Source of the DNA: Cytobacillus eiseniae | GTDB taxonomy: Bacteria > Bacillota > Bacilli > Bacillales > Cytobacillaceae | Length of the DNA: 64,000 bases | Direction of reading: 5' to 3' | Assembly (NCBI RefSeq): GCF_017874625.1 | Contig: NZ_JAGIKZ010000001.1 | Location: 186,001 to 250,000, forward strand | Shown here: piece after piece, positions 54,765-63,996 of the stretch | Layout of the letters: every line of letters starts with the position of its first letter | Position numbering within the stretch: the first letter of the stretch is position 1 | The notes under the pieces: model-generated | The model's input: the letters and a program-made list of their open reading frames with translations, nothing else | The model's database searches: none | Told to the model about the DNA's origin: nothing | Program-made: the position numbers and the translations under genes

Positions 54765-54971
54765 ATGAATCACCACCATCAGTATTATACAGTTAGCATA
54801 TTGCGGGAATAGCATATTGATGTTTGTCTAATTAATATTCACAAACATAGTTTGAAAAATCATAAATATTGAATGAATAATTGGTGCGTGTCAATGAGAT
54901 AAAGTAGAAAGTAGTTGATCAACAGAATATAATCCGCAAAAAAATAGAAAAATCAATAGGCAGAAACAAAC

Positions 54972-55418
54972 TTATTCCTTATCTATAGACGCCTCTAATT
55001 CAATTTCTACATTTCCTTGCAATGCTCTAGAAATCATGCATGATTTTTCAGCTTTTACTGCTAACTTCAAAGCTAAATCAAAATCTTCTTTGGTTGCATT
55101 AGCTTGTAATTGTATCTTTGGTTTATGGATAATTTTCTTATAAGTAATTACACCCTTTGTTACATCTACAATTCCAACAGAATCCATTGATAAATCAGCT
55201 TTATCAAGTTTGCTCCTTTCCATCATTGCAGCAAGCGTAATAATATAGCAGGTCGATGCTGCGCCAAGGAGCATTTCATCTGGATTTGTACCAATTCCAG
55301 GCCCATCCATTTCTGGTGGAATCGAAACTTTTGATTTCAATTGTCCTGCCTCTATTTCACCAACATCATTTCGTAATCCTGGCCAATGTGCTTTTAAATG
55401 AAAATAGTGTTCCGCCAT
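54972..55418 (-). CDS. OsmC/Ohr-family peroxide-reducing protein
   Basis: A 148-residue OsmC-like protein. It has the two redox Cys in the expected places: GAASTCYIITLAAMMER and EKSCMISRALQGNVEIE. Thiol-dependent reduction of organic or fatty acid hydroperoxides is typical. GGAGG precedes ATG. Monocistronic. Confidence 0.9.
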   Translation of the reverse strand: MAEHYFHLKAHWPGLRNDVGEIEAGQLKSKVSIPPEMDGPGIGTNPDEMLLGAASTCYIITLAAMMERSKLDKADLSMDSVGIVDVTKGVITYKKIIHKPKIQLQANATKEDFDLALKLAVKAEKSCMISRALQGNVEIELEASIDKE

Positions 55419-55571
55419 CTGTATTCCTCCTTTTATATTTTAATATAACTTTTTTTCGATCAAGCTGTATAGAAAATTGATTTAATTGTTTCCATTTTTG
55501 AAAAGTATCTGTAATATTAAAGTTGAAAGCTGTCGAAATACATAGAATATTTTAAGTCGGGTGGTGTTTGT

Positions 55572-55847
55572 ATGGATTGGCTATTTAAAACGAAGTATCG
55601 TCTATCGGAAATATTAGCGCTTGGAGTTTGCTTATTTTTTGCATTATTCCTTCCTGGATATCTTAATTTAGATAAATGGCCCACTTTCATTTTAATCGTT
55701 GGACTGATCATCATAATGAGAGTAATCGAAATTCCAATCGCAAAATTATTAGGTAAATATGATCGAAAGGTAAAGATAAAACATTATATTTTTACGTTTG
55801 TACTTGTTCCTTTTCTTGTTATTGGAATGAGGATGCTAGGCTATTAA
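55572..55847 (+). CDS. Small membrane protein, unknown
   Basis: A 91-residue protein with three predicted helices (about 12-30, 36-52, 70-89) and a basic loop GKYDRKVKIKHY. GGTGGTG precedes ATG 7-8 bases upstream. No family recognised. Confidence 0.6.
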   Translation: MDWLFKTKYRLSEILALGVCLFFALFLPGYLNLDKWPTFILIVGLIIIMRVIEIPIAKLLGKYDRKVKIKHYIFTFVLVPFLVIGMRMLGY

Positions 55848-55929
55848 CAGATAAAATCTGTGCAGGAAAGATCCTCGCATGTTATTCTAATCATCGAGAA
55901 GATTTTTTATTATAAGGAGTATTATTCAT

Positions 55930-56694
55930 ATGAAATTTGTTTCTTGGAATGTAAATGGACTTAGAGCCTGTGTGAAGAAGGGCTTTTTAGATTATTTTAA
56001 TGAAGTAGATGCAGATATTTTCTGTATTCAAGAGTCAAAACTGCAGGAAGGTCAAATCGAGCTTGAATTGGAAGGGTATCATCAATACTGGAATTATGCT
56101 TTGAAAAAAGGTTATTCAGGAACAGCTGTATTTTCTAAGCAAAAGCCACTGTCTGTTAAGTATGGTGTAGGTGATCAGGATTCACAAGATGAAGGCAGAA
56201 TCATTACGCTTGAGTTTGAGGATTTTTATTTAGTGAATGTGTATACGCCAAATTCTCAACGTGATTTAGCGAGACTTTCTTATCGATTGGAATGGGAAGA
56301 GGAGTTACGAAGCTATCTTCTTGAACTTGATCAACTGAAACCCGTTATATACACGGGTGATTTGAATGTTGCTCACACGGAGATCGATTTAAAAAATGCA
56401 AAATCTAATCATGGGAACTCTGGTTTCACGACAGAAGAACGTGAGAAAATGACCACTCTGCTGTCTTCAGGCTTTGTTGACTCTTTCAGACATGTATATC
56501 CTGATGCAGAAGGGGCATATACTTGGTGGAGCTATATGATGAAAGTAAGAGAGCGAAATATAGGCTGGCGAATTGATTATTTCCTTGTATCTGAAAGAAT
56601 GAAGCAATCGATAAAATCCGCGCAAATTCATAGTGAAATTATGGGTAGCGACCATTGCCCAATCATGCTGGAGATGGATTTTATCGCAGAGTAA
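55930..56694 (+). CDS. exoA: Exodeoxyribonuclease III / AP endonuclease
   Basis: A 254-residue DNA repair enzyme of the ExoA/XthA family, cutting at abasic sites and trimming 3' ends. Motifs: MKFVSWNVNGLRA, IFCIQESKL (metal Glu), VNVYTPNSQRDLARLSYRL, TGDLNVAHTEID, GWRIDYFLVS and the C-terminal catalytic GSDHCPIML. TAAGGAG lies well upstream of ATG. Confidence 0.97.
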   Translation: MKFVSWNVNGLRACVKKGFLDYFNEVDADIFCIQESKLQEGQIELELEGYHQYWNYALKKGYSGTAVFSKQKPLSVKYGVGDQDSQDEGRIITLEFEDFYLVNVYTPNSQRDLARLSYRLEWEEELRSYLLELDQLKPVIYTGDLNVAHTEIDLKNAKSNHGNSGFTTEEREKMTTLLSSGFVDSFRHVYPDAEGAYTWWSYMMKVRERNIGWRIDYFLVSERMKQSIKSAQIHSEIMGSDHCPIMLEMDFIAE

Positions 56695-56820
56695 AAAGCA
56701 CTAGTGAAAAAATTGAAAATGTAAAGAAATTCTTTGTTTCCTCATTAGCAGCTATTATTGTTTGTTTACTAAATTACAAATACATTTTAAGAAAATCAAT
56801 CATTATGCAAGCGTAATTGT

Positions 56821-56873
56821 AAGACTAATCTCCTCGCAATTCATGAGGGAAAAGAGATTGGTCTTTTCCTATT
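56821..56873 (+). terminator. Intrinsic terminator after exoA
   Basis: Stem AAGACTAATCTC / GAGATTGGTCTT, 21-base loop, TTCCTATTTATT tail. The 56695-57074 gap otherwise contains no supported gene; an overlapping plus-strand frame from 56762 runs through this hairpin and lacks a ribosome binding site. Confidence 0.65.
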
Positions 56874-57074
56874 TATTATTCTTTTTCCTTTTGTTTAATA
56901 GAATGAATCAAGTTTATTTATTTGGCATGTGGCAGGAGTTTCTTTATATGCTACGAATTATTAAAAGAGAAGAGCTGATCGAAGGGCTTGCTAAACAAAA
57001 AGGTTCAGATGATCTCTTACATAGAATAGTCTATAAAATAAGCAAATGTAAAAGGGAAATTAGGAGGTTTGAAA

Positions 57075-57530
57075 ATGGGATATGTAGAAAATTTACGAAA
57101 GATTGTTGGCAATCAGCCATTAAATTTAGTAGGTGTGGCTGTAGCAGTTATTAATGAAAACGGGGAGTTTTTATTACAAAAGCGAAATAATAGTGTTTGG
57201 GGAGTCCCAGGTGGATTTATGGAGTTAGGAGAAGCTGCGGAAGAAACAGGGAGAAGAGAAGTATTGGAGGAGACTGGGCTTGAAATTGGCCATCTTCAAT
57301 TAGTTGATGTATTTTCTGGTCAACAGTATTATGTGAAATTACCGAATGGAGATGAATTTTACCCAGTAACAATTGCTTACGTCACAAAAGAAATAAAGGG
57401 TGGTGTATTAAAAGCGGATGGGGAAGAATCAAAGGATGTTCAGTTTTTTAAAATAAATGAATTGCCAGAGGGGTTAAGTCCGTTGCTCCGTCAATTAATT
57501 GGACAGTTTTCGCGTTCCCTCTCATTATAA
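57075..57530 (+). CDS. Nudix hydrolase
   Basis: A 151-residue protein with a Nudix box: GGFMELGEAAEETGRREV then LEETGLEIG, matching GX5EX7REUXEEXGU. Hydrolyses a nucleoside diphosphate derivative; the substrate is unknown. ATG 57075 is chosen, with TAGGAGG 7 bases upstream; the TTG at 57069 is too close to the site. Confidence 0.9.
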   Translation: MGYVENLRKIVGNQPLNLVGVAVAVINENGEFLLQKRNNSVWGVPGGFMELGEAAEETGRREVLEETGLEIGHLQLVDVFSGQQYYVKLPNGDEFYPVTIAYVTKEIKGGVLKADGEESKDVQFFKINELPEGLSPLLRQLIGQFSRSLSL

Positions 57531-57583
57531 GTTTAAAGAAAACGCCATAGAGTAATATTCACGATCATAAGGGAGCTCTGCAA

Positions 57584-58384
57584 ATGACTAATAGTAGCTG
57601 GGAAAGCGCATCCAATGAAATTAAATATTTTGTTAATCAAATGCTAATGAAAACAAAAGCGATTCTTGACAATCATTTTATCGGATTTTACATCCATGGT
57701 TCGTTAGCTTTAGGAGGATTTAATCCGAAAAATAGTGATATTGATATGATTGTAGTGACGAATGATTCACCTTCCTCTGATCAAAAAGGCAAGTTGGCGG
57801 ATCTGTTTTTAGTATATTCAAATAATCCTTATCCAGTTGAGGTCAGCTTTCTTAATAGTCGTCAATTAAGCGAATGGCAGCATCCTTCCAAGTTCGATTT
57901 TCACTATAGTGAATACTGGAGACCATATTATTTAAGGAACCAAGGGAATGAAGCCTTTCCTAGTACGGATCCAGATTTAGCTGCACATATTACGATATTA
58001 AATCATGCTGGTATTTGTTTGGAGGGGAAACCAATTAAAGAAGTGTTCCCTCCTATTCCAGTGTCTAATTATCTTTCTTCGATTATGAATGATTTCAACG
58101 ATTGCTTAGAACAAATTGAATACAATCCCATCTATTGTACGTTGAACCTAATTCGCGTTTATATGTACATAAGTGAGGGGGAAATTGTGTCTAAGTTACA
58201 TGCTGGGGAATGGGGTTTGAGAAATCTCCCCAATGAGTTTATTGGCCTCATTAAAAAGGTGTTAACTGGGTATCAAAGTGAAGATAAGAATCTTTATTTA
58301 GATAAGATTCAATTGAAAGCTTTTAGCCATTATATTCATCAGAAAGTAATGGAAAGAGAACTTTCTTTATTGAAATACAACTAA
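57584..58384 (+). CDS. Nucleotidyltransferase with C-terminal DUF4111 domain (AadA-like)
   Basis: A 266-residue protein with the nucleotidyltransferase signature GSLALGGFNPKNSDIDMIVV (GS-X-D-X-D) at about 41-60 and a C-terminal helical domain (about 150-250; CTLNLIRVYMYISEGEIVSKLHAGEW) like aminoglycoside adenylyltransferases. The family includes true resistance enzymes and housekeeping relatives, so substrate cannot be assigned. Start ATG has GGGAG upstream. Confidence 0.8.
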   Translation: MTNSSWESASNEIKYFVNQMLMKTKAILDNHFIGFYIHGSLALGGFNPKNSDIDMIVVTNDSPSSDQKGKLADLFLVYSNNPYPVEVSFLNSRQLSEWQHPSKFDFHYSEYWRPYYLRNQGNEAFPSTDPDLAAHITILNHAGICLEGKPIKEVFPPIPVSNYLSSIMNDFNDCLEQIEYNPIYCTLNLIRVYMYISEGEIVSKLHAGEWGLRNLPNEFIGLIKKVLTGYQSEDKNLYLDKIQLKAFSHYIHQKVMERELSLLKYN

Positions 58385-58435
58385 TATGGCAAAGAATAGG
58401 AAAGGAAGGATCCCCCTCCCATATTGCTTTCTTGA

Positions 58436-59629
58436 TTACAATAAGGAAGTGATTGACCCAAAAAGGGCACCCGAAAGGACAATGATCCAGGGAGGGAGCT
58501 TCCAAAAAACAAGCATACTAAATAAAATAGCGGCAATTGCGAAATCAATGGAAGAAAGGATTGAGCTCGTCCAAATCGGATCATAAAAAGCAGAAATTAA
58601 AATCCCAACAACGGCAGCATTAACCCCCGATAAGGCTCCTTTCATTTTGTTATTCTTTCGTATCGTATCCCAAAAAGGAAGTGCACCTAATATGAGTAGG
58701 AATGCTGGTAGAAAAATAGCTACTGTTGCAAGTAACCCACCTATCCAGCCATTCATTACGGTACCAAGATAAGCAGCAAAAGTAAATAACGGACCTGGTA
58801 CAGCTTGTGCAGCCCCGTAACCAGTTAGAAATGCACGATCACTGACCCATCCAGTTGGGACAAATTCTCGTTCAAGCAAGGGGAGGACGACATGACCGCC
58901 ACCAAATACGAGTGAACCTGAACGATAGAAACTATCAAACATTGCAATCCATGATAAGGATGTGATCTCTCTTAAAATCGGTAAACATACGAGTAACCCA
59001 AAGAAGAGAGTCAAACAAACAATCCCCACTTTACGTGAAATGGGAAAATACATTTGTGATTCAATACTGTTCTCTTTTTCCTTAAATAATATGAAACCAA
59101 TCAAGGCAGCAAACAGAATGACTCCAACTTGAGTAAATACACTTGGCCAAAAAAGTGTGCAAACTAATGCAAATAATGCGATGGCCTTTCTGTTTAAATC
59201 AGGAGTTAATTTTTGGCTCATCCCTATAATTGCGTGTCCAACAACGGCTACTGCGACTAATTTTAATCCATGAATCCAGCCAGCATCACCAATGTCAAAC
59301 CCTTGTAGCAAAAGAGCAAAAAAAATAAGAGCAATGACAGAGGGGAGGGTAAATCCGATGAATGACACGATTCCTCCGAGTACACCTGCTCTCATAACCC
59401 CGATACCGATTCCCACCTGACTACTTGCAGGTCCAGGTAAAAACTGGCATAAGGCAACCAAATCTGCGTAGCTTTTTTCATCCATCCATTTTCTTCTACG
59501 AATATATTCTTCATGAAAGTATCCTAAATGAGCAACTGGACCTCCAAAGGAAGAAAAACCTAAACGTGTTGAAACGAGGAGGATTTCTAAAAGCGTATGA
59601 AATTGTAAAGTTCTTTTTTCTTTCTCCAT
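58436..59629 (-). CDS. chrA: CHR-family (ChrA) chromate/anion transporter
   Basis: A 397-residue membrane protein with two homologous halves. The first has RLGFSSFGGPVAHLGYFHEE and FLPGPASSQVGIGIG; the second has GSLVFGGGHVVLPLLERE and GYGAAQAVPGPLFTFAAYLG. These are the duplicated CHR motifs of long-chain ChrA proteins. Chromate efflux is the characterised role; some members may move sulfate. Minus-strand single gene. Confidence 0.9.
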   Translation of the reverse strand: MEKEKRTLQFHTLLEILLVSTRLGFSSFGGPVAHLGYFHEEYIRRRKWMDEKSYADLVALCQFLPGPASSQVGIGIGVMRAGVLGGIVSFIGFTLPSVIALIFFALLLQGFDIGDAGWIHGLKLVAVAVVGHAIIGMSQKLTPDLNRKAIALFALVCTLFWPSVFTQVGVILFAALIGFILFKEKENSIESQMYFPISRKVGIVCLTLFFGLLVCLPILREITSLSWIAMFDSFYRSGSLVFGGGHVVLPLLEREFVPTGWVSDRAFLTGYGAAQAVPGPLFTFAAYLGTVMNGWIGGLLATVAIFLPAFLLILGALPFWDTIRKNNKMKGALSGVNAAVVGILISAFYDPIWTSSILSSIDFAIAAILFSMLVFWKLPPWIIVLSGALFGSITSLL

Positions 59630-59796
59630 ACATACACCTACTTTTTCTAAACCATATTTTAATAGGAATAAGAAAAACTATACCATAAGGAAATCTTGAA
59701 TTGATAATATTTACACAATATTTACATTGTAATTTAATTAAAATAAAAATAAGAGTTAGAAGCATGTTCCAACTCTCATTGAATGCCTATATTTCG

Positions 59797-59997
59797 TTAG
59801 GTATTTTCAAAAAACGCCCTAAATTCCTGCTCATTCGATCTCCCTTCTTGAAAGTAAGGATTATCAACCGTTGAGTCTTTTGGATCTTCATTTGTTTTAA
59901 TAACTAATATTGGTTCAGTTTTACTTTTTTCAGCGATTACTCGATCATTTAATTCCTTGAAATCTGGAAGATGACGATTACCTGGTTTATTTTGCAT
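59797..59997 (-). CDS. Small hydrophilic protein, unknown
   Basis: A 66-residue protein (MQNKPGNRHLPDFKELNDRV...) rich in charged residues, with no membrane helix or Cys. AAGGAGGTG is about 10 bases before ATG 59997, a strong site. The start further upstream would add a hydrophobic stretch with no ribosome binding site. No known family. Confidence 0.6.
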   Translation of the reverse strand: MQNKPGNRHLPDFKELNDRVIAEKSKTEPILVIKTNEDPKDSTVDNPYFQEGRSNEQEFRAFFENT

Positions 59998-60159
59998 GAT
60001 TTCACTACACCTCCTTACTAGTAGCGTGTATATTAATAGCGGAATTATGTAATGGGGGCAGAAAGTATTTATTATAATCAAATTCAATAATGGATTTCAG
60101 TGAAGGCGGGAAGGGGCAGCTCATGATTTTAGAAAATAATGGTCCATTCCATCTAAGTA

Positions 60160-60195
60160 AAAAAGAGAGCAAGCAAAATCGATGCTCACTCCCCA
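60160..60195 (-). terminator. Intrinsic terminator after guaC
   Basis: Minus-strand GGGAGTGAGCA / TGCTCTC hairpin with a small bulge, followed by T6. Confidence 0.55.
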
Positions 60196-60201
60196 AAAAA
60201 A

Positions 60202-61185
60202 TTAATAAATCTTATCCCCATTAAAAATGGAATTCTTCACTACAACATAGTCTACATTCCGAATGGCTTCTAGCTTATTGCCTCCTGCGTAGGAAATAGA
60301 AGATTGCAGATCTTGCTCCATTTCAATCAATGTATCTTTTAATGCACCTTTGTGCTCTACATACATTTTCTTGCCTTCAACATTTTTCTTTTCACCTTTT
60401 TGAAATTCAGAAGCGGAACCAAAGTATTCCTTATAGCATTTTCCGTCTTTTTCAATTGTTTCTCCAGGGGATTCTTCATGTCCAGCAAATAGGGAGCCAA
60501 TCATGACCATAGATGCACCGAAACGAACAGATTTCGCAATATCACCATGTGTACGAATTCCTCCGTCGGCAATGATCGGTTTACTTGCTGCCTTCGCGCA
60601 CCATCGTAATGCTGCCAATTGCCAGCCACCTGTACCGAAGCCTGTTTTAATCTTAGTAATACAAACCTTACCTGGCCCAATGCCTACCTTTGTTGCATCT
60701 GCTCCAGCATGTTCAAGTTCTCTTACAGCTTCCGGCGTTCCAACATTTCCTGCAATTACGAAGCTATCGGGAATATGTCGTTTAATATGCTGAATCATCT
60801 CGATTACTGCATTGGAATGGCCGTGAGCAATATCAATTGTAATATAATCGGGTGTTAGCTGTTCCTCTTTTAACTGCTGAATGAAATCATATTCTTCAGC
60901 CTTAACACCCACACTAATAGAGGCGAATAATCCTCGTGTTTGCATATCTTTAATAAAATCAATTCGTTTCTCTGGTTCAAAACGATGCATAATGTAGAAA
61001 TATCCATTTTCAGCTAGAGATAGGGCAATCTTTTCATCGATAATGGTCTGCATATTAGCAGGTACGACTGGAAGCTTAAATATGTGATTCCCAAACTTAA
61101 TGGTTGTATCACATTCAGAACGACTGTTGACTATACATTTAGCGGGAATTAGTTGAATATCTTCATAATCAAATACATTTTCCAT
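60202..61185 (-). CDS. guaC: GMP reductase
   Basis: Converts GMP to IMP with NADPH and ammonia release, balancing purine pools. 327 residues, TIM-barrel IMPDH/GMPR family. Catalytic Cys175 in [39 protein letters not shown] and the [17 protein letters not shown] loop identify GuaC and not GuaB (no CBS domains). ATG 61185 has CGAGGTG 6 bases upstream. A PurR-box-like ACGAACAAT lies about 45 bases upstream on the minus strand (near 61230-61240), unproven. Confidence 0.95.
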   Translation of the reverse strand: MENVFDYEDIQLIPAKCIVNSRSECDTTIKFGNHIFKLPVVPANMQTIIDEKIALSLAENGYFYIMHRFEPEKRIDFIKDMQTRGLFASISVGVKAEEYDFIQQLKEEQLTPDYITIDIAHGHSNAVIEMIQHIKRHIPDSFVIAGNVGTPEAVRELEHAGADATKVGIGPGKVCITKIKTGFGTGGWQLAALRWCAKAASKPIIADGGIRTHGDIAKSVRFGASMVMIGSLFAGHEESPGETIEKDGKCYKEYFGSASEFQKGEKKNVEGKKMYVEHKGALKDTLIEMEQDLQSSISYAGGNKLEAIRNVDYVVVKNSIFNGDKIY

Positions 61186-61324
61186 AGTTAGCACCTCGAA
61201 ATACGAATGATATAGTTTTGTTTAGGTTTAATTGTTCGTACATTTGTTAATTTACATGATTCTATTCATTATGTCAAAGGGTTTTGTTTAACTTTCTCTT
61301 AAATACATAGTTCGTTGCTAGTAA

Positions 61325-61429
61325 CATCTACCATTTACAATTGAACAAAACAAAGAAGCGGCTCAATTTCTAGAGATTGTAAAAAAATTTGACTATGGTT
61401 TATCGCGAACAAAAGAGGAAAATGAGTAA
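61325..61429 (+). pseudogene. Possible protein remnant without start codon
   Basis: A 34-codon open stretch after an in-frame TAA reads like a true protein tail (IEQNKEAAQFLEIVKKFDYG...) but has no ATG/GTG/TTG start and no ribosome binding site. It could be the decayed 3' end of a small gene. The family is not recognised. Confidence 0.25.
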
Positions 61430-61457
61430 GAATTCACAAGAAACACGAACATACGTG

Positions 61458-61466
61458 TGGTATAAT
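61458..61466 (+). promoter_or_regulatory. Toxin promoter, extended -10
   Basis: TGG-TATAAT (extended -10 type) with no good -35; start predicted near 61473, giving an 80-base 5' untranslated region for the toxin mRNA. Confidence 0.6.
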
Positions 61467-61550
61467 TGGAAGTAATAGAATAGAAAACTCGGAGGGTGGT
61501 CAGTAGTCCCTGTTAGTAATCCTTTTCATGTCGAATAAGGAGGAAGGGGG

Positions 61551-61643
61551 GTGCTGCTTGTGAGCGTGTTTGAATCGTTAGTTATTATGATTAGCTTTGG
61601 AACACTAATCGTAGCCGTTATCACATTAACACAAAAAAAATAA
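61551..61643 (+). CDS. Holin-like toxin peptide of a type I toxin-antitoxin system
   Basis: A 27-30 residue peptide, core MSVFESLVIMISFGTLIV then AVITLTQKK: one membrane helix and a short charged tail. The pattern E-S-L-x-I-M-I-S-F-G-T is typical of the putative holin-like toxin family (PF16935; relatives of TxpA/BsrG-type toxins). AAGGAGG (61537-61543) is 7 bases from GTG 61551; the second GTG at 61560 is also possible. The stop codon overlaps a terminator and the 3' end of a convergent antisense RNA. Such peptides depolarise or disturb the membrane. Confidence 0.8.
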   Translation: MLLVSVFESLVIMISFGTLIVAVITLTQKK

Positions 61644-61781
61644 ACCGCCCTTCAGCCTGCAAGCAAGTGAGCGGTTTATCCGTTTGAAGTTTGCTGATCG
61701 CCCTTGAAGCGATTCTATTTTATTTATAGGGCAGCTCGGTGGTCGCAGACCGAGCTACCTTTGTTAATGTATTCTGATCCT
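61633..61781 (-). ncRNA. Antisense RNA antitoxin (RatA/SR4-like), about 149 nt
   Basis: Predicted from a strong minus-strand promoter, TTGAAA-N18-TATAAT (61817-61788), start near 61781, and a terminator formed by TAAACCGC / GCGGTTTA (61641-61678) plus T8 reading leftward. It overlaps the toxin gene only at its 3' end and the downstream stretch, the geometry of txpA/RatA and bsrG/SR4. Internal hairpins: GCTCGGT/ACCGAGC (about 61733-61757) and AATCGC/GCGATC. Confidence 0.7.
61641..61678. terminator. Shared terminator of toxin mRNA and antisense RNA
   Basis: Arms TAAACCGC / GCGGTTTA; T8 on the minus strand makes it strong leftward, weaker rightward. The left arm contains the toxin stop codon. 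Confidence 0.75.
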
Positions 61782-61787
61782 ACCTTC

Positions 61788-61817
61788 ATTATACCGTGTA
61801 TGACTAAGAATTTTCAA
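61788..61817 (-). promoter_or_regulatory. Promoter of the antisense RNA
   Basis: Minus-strand TTGAAA (61817-61812), 18-base spacer, TATAAT (61793-61788). Confidence 0.7.
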
Positions 61818-61955
61818 GGCAGCCATGCAAATTGAGGAAGAAGAAGTCGATAAGTAAATAATTTCCTCCTTAACTAGAATTAACTAATAATAAACCATCA
61901 TAAGTTAACTCAAAATAGGATGGTGTGTTTCTATTATCAAGGGGGATGACATTAA

Positions 61956-62366
61956 ATGAAATGGCATAAAAAAATGCTTACTTTGATACAGCAGTATAAA
62001 GACAAAAAAGTCGCCTTATGTGTGGATACATCATCAGGCGACGTTCAAAAAATCCTCATCAATAATATTGTAAAGCTTTTCGAACAATTAAAACCAGATA
62101 CACTCCTCGTTCAAGCTGATTTTAAAATAAGAAGCATTACACCAGTGAAGAGTGATACAATTACGTATTATACACATGGGAAAGCGTCCTATACACTAGT
62201 GCTAGAATGGGCAGAGGAACAAAAATTAGATACTCTGTTTTATATAACGGATGTAACAGGCTTTATTTCAGAAGAAATAAATAGTGTACAGTATGAATTG
62301 TTTTGGCTTGTTCCGGCTGATTTTACCCCGCATGTTCCTTTTGGGAAAATTATTAAAGTAGCATAA
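61956..62366 (+). CDS. Stand-alone VWA-like domain with altered MIDAS
   Basis: A 136-residue protein resembling only the C-terminal VWA-like part of DUF2201-type putative metallopeptidases: KVALCVDTSSGDVQ, LLVQADFKIRSI, YYTHGKASYTLVLEWAEEQKLDTLFYITD, LFWLVPADFTPHVPFGKII. The MIDAS DxSxS is changed to DTSSG and the helical N-terminal domain is missing, so metal-dependent binding is doubtful. It could be a decayed or specialised remnant. AAGGGGG lies before ATG. Confidence 0.55.
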   Translation: MKWHKKMLTLIQQYKDKKVALCVDTSSGDVQKILINNIVKLFEQLKPDTLLVQADFKIRSITPVKSDTITYYTHGKASYTLVLEWAEEQKLDTLFYITDVTGFISEEINSVQYELFWLVPADFTPHVPFGKIIKVA

Positions 62367-62367
62367 T

Positions 62368-62407
62368 CGAATAGATCCCTTCACACCGTTCGTGGGGGAT
62401 CTATTCG
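62368..62407. terminator. Bidirectional hairpin between convergent genes
   Basis: Perfect 12-bp stem CGAATAGATCCC / GGGATCTATTCG; T-tracts are poor on both sides. Confidence 0.55.
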
Positions 62408-62409
62408 TA

Positions 62410-63996
62410 TCATTTATTTAGTTCATGTAGTTGTTTACTAACATACTTCTTATAATTTAAATGCCATTTTCTAAATTTATTCCACGCTTTTTCGAAGTCT
62501 GGTTGAATGATTGATAGCTGTACCCAGCCTCTGTTAGCTAAATAGGCACTTTTATAATGCAATTCAAAACCCGAAAGTTCAGCATCCTCGGCCATATACG
62601 GAAAATGATCGTTTCCTTGCAATGTAACGATCATTGGATAACCTTCAGCTGTTAAAAAAGCCAGTTCATTGTCTCGTTCAACTTCGAGTAATTGGTTATA
62701 ACGATTTTGTAACTCTGTGTACCGAACATCATTTTCATAAGCATTTAATGCCTGTTCAAAGCTTTTTAAAAGCTGGGAAGAGTAGGTAAATGGAATATTA
62801 TCATTTGCGTATAAGCCTAGATCCATGTAACTTGGTAAGCTTTTGCTCACACCAACGATATGATTTGAAAAAACGATGGCAATTCCACTCATCGTACCTA
62901 CTGCTTTTCCACTGACAGCTGTAGCTAAATAAACATTTGAAAGAGAAAAAGGAAGGGCGCCAAAAGAACTTACACAGTCAACACATAGTTTGACTTGATA
63001 TCTTTCACATAGTTCCTGCACCGTCCTCAGCCGATTCAGCATGCCAGTTGAGGTTTCACCATGTGCCATTAATAACCATTCATACTCCTCATTTGCCAAT
63101 TCCGCAGCAATTTGATCATAAGAAAAGGAATTGCCCCATTCGTATGCTAATACATTATACCGGAGTGCCCATCTATCTGCTTGAGCCTTTAATCTTTCCC
63201 CAAATGCCCCGTTAGTAAGAATAAGGCCTTTCCCTTTCAAACGGCTAATTTGCGCAATCATGGCCTCATTTGCAAGTGTTCCACTTCCAGCCAATAAATG
63301 AATATATTTTGCTTTGCTCATTTCTTGAAGTCGATCCTTCACTCTTCTTAATGAGACAGAGAAATCATAGGAGCGGTGTGAAATCGGCTCTTCTATTAAT
63401 GCTTTTCGAATTTCCTCTGTTAATTGAACGGGACCAGGGAAGAATGAGTGACTTTTTTGTTTCAATCTTGCTGCAACTGATTGCTCGTAACGCTCCCTTG
63501 TGAGCATCATTGGGATGAATTGTGCATCGTCTGTGCCTACTGGTGGAGCAAAGGCAGTAAATCCCATTTGATCATATAATTTTTGCTCGCGTACAGTACC
63601 AGAAATAACTGCAGCACTATACCCTTTTTTATAAGCGTAATCTGATAATGCACCAGTGAGCATGAAAAAGACACGTCCATTGCGGTGCTCTTTACGAACG
63701 GCAAGCAATCGAATTTCGCACAGTTTCCCTGTTAAAGCATTCTCAGGTAGATAAGGTTCAACAGGACCTAGTTTTTTATCTAATGAAAAGGGGCGTTGAT
63801 CACGTATAGCAATCATTCCAGCAAGCTCCTCATCCTTTAGAACAATTATATATTGATTTTCACTATGAAATGGATCCACACGAATCCCATTTGGATCAGG
63901 CTCATGCTGTGGGATTTCTTCGACAAATGTTTCATAGTTTAATTTAGCGATTTCTGCAAATTCCTTTTCAGTACGTGCAATTTTACACCAATACAT
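62410..63996 (-). CDS. GNAT acyltransferase fused to class V aminotransferase
   Basis: A 528-residue two-domain protein. Residues 1-165 are a GNAT-type fold related to N-acyl amino acid/autoinducer synthases (CEIRLLAVRKEHRNGRVFFML, YDQMGFTAFAPPVG). Residues 185-510 are a fold-type I PLP enzyme like serine-glyoxylate/serine-pyruvate aminotransferases: LLAGSGTLANEA, HGETSTGML, CVDCVSSFG (Asp340) and the Schiff-base Lys364 in VSGKAVGTMSG. The start is 4 bases from the window end, so the ribosome binding site is not visible. Substrate unknown. Confidence 0.85.
   Translation of the reverse strand: MYWCKIARTEKEFAEIAKLNYETFVEEIPQHEPDPNGIRVDPFHSENQYIIVLKDEELAGMIAIRDQRPFSLDKKLGPVEPYLPENALTGKLCEIRLLAVRKEHRNGRVFFMLTGALSDYAYKKGYSAAVISGTVREQKLYDQMGFTAFAPPVGTDDAQFIPMMLTRERYEQSVAARLKQKSHSFFPGPVQLTEEIRKALIEEPISHRSYDFSVSLRRVKDRLQEMSKAKYIHLLAGSGTLANEAMIAQISRLKGKGLILTNGAFGERLKAQADRWALRYNVLAYEWGNSFSYDQIAAELANEEYEWLLMAHGETSTGMLNRLRTVQELCERYQVKLCVDCVSSFGALPFSLSNVYLATAVSGKAVGTMSGIAIVFSNHIVGVSKSLPSYMDLGLYANDNIPFTYSSQLLKSFEQALNAYENDVRYTELQNRYNQLLEVERDNELAFLTAEGYPMIVTLQGNDHFPYMAEDAELSGFELHYKSAYLANRGWVQLSIIQPDFEKAWNKFRKWHLNYKKYVSKQLHELNK

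Noticed and set aside
56762-57154. Plus-strand frame overlapping the Nudix gene start
   Set aside because: It runs through the exoA terminator and overlaps the well-supported Nudix gene in another frame.
57584-58384. Aminoglycoside resistance gene
   Set aside because: Only the general nucleotidyltransferase fold is visible; the family includes non-resistance members, so no resistance is claimed.
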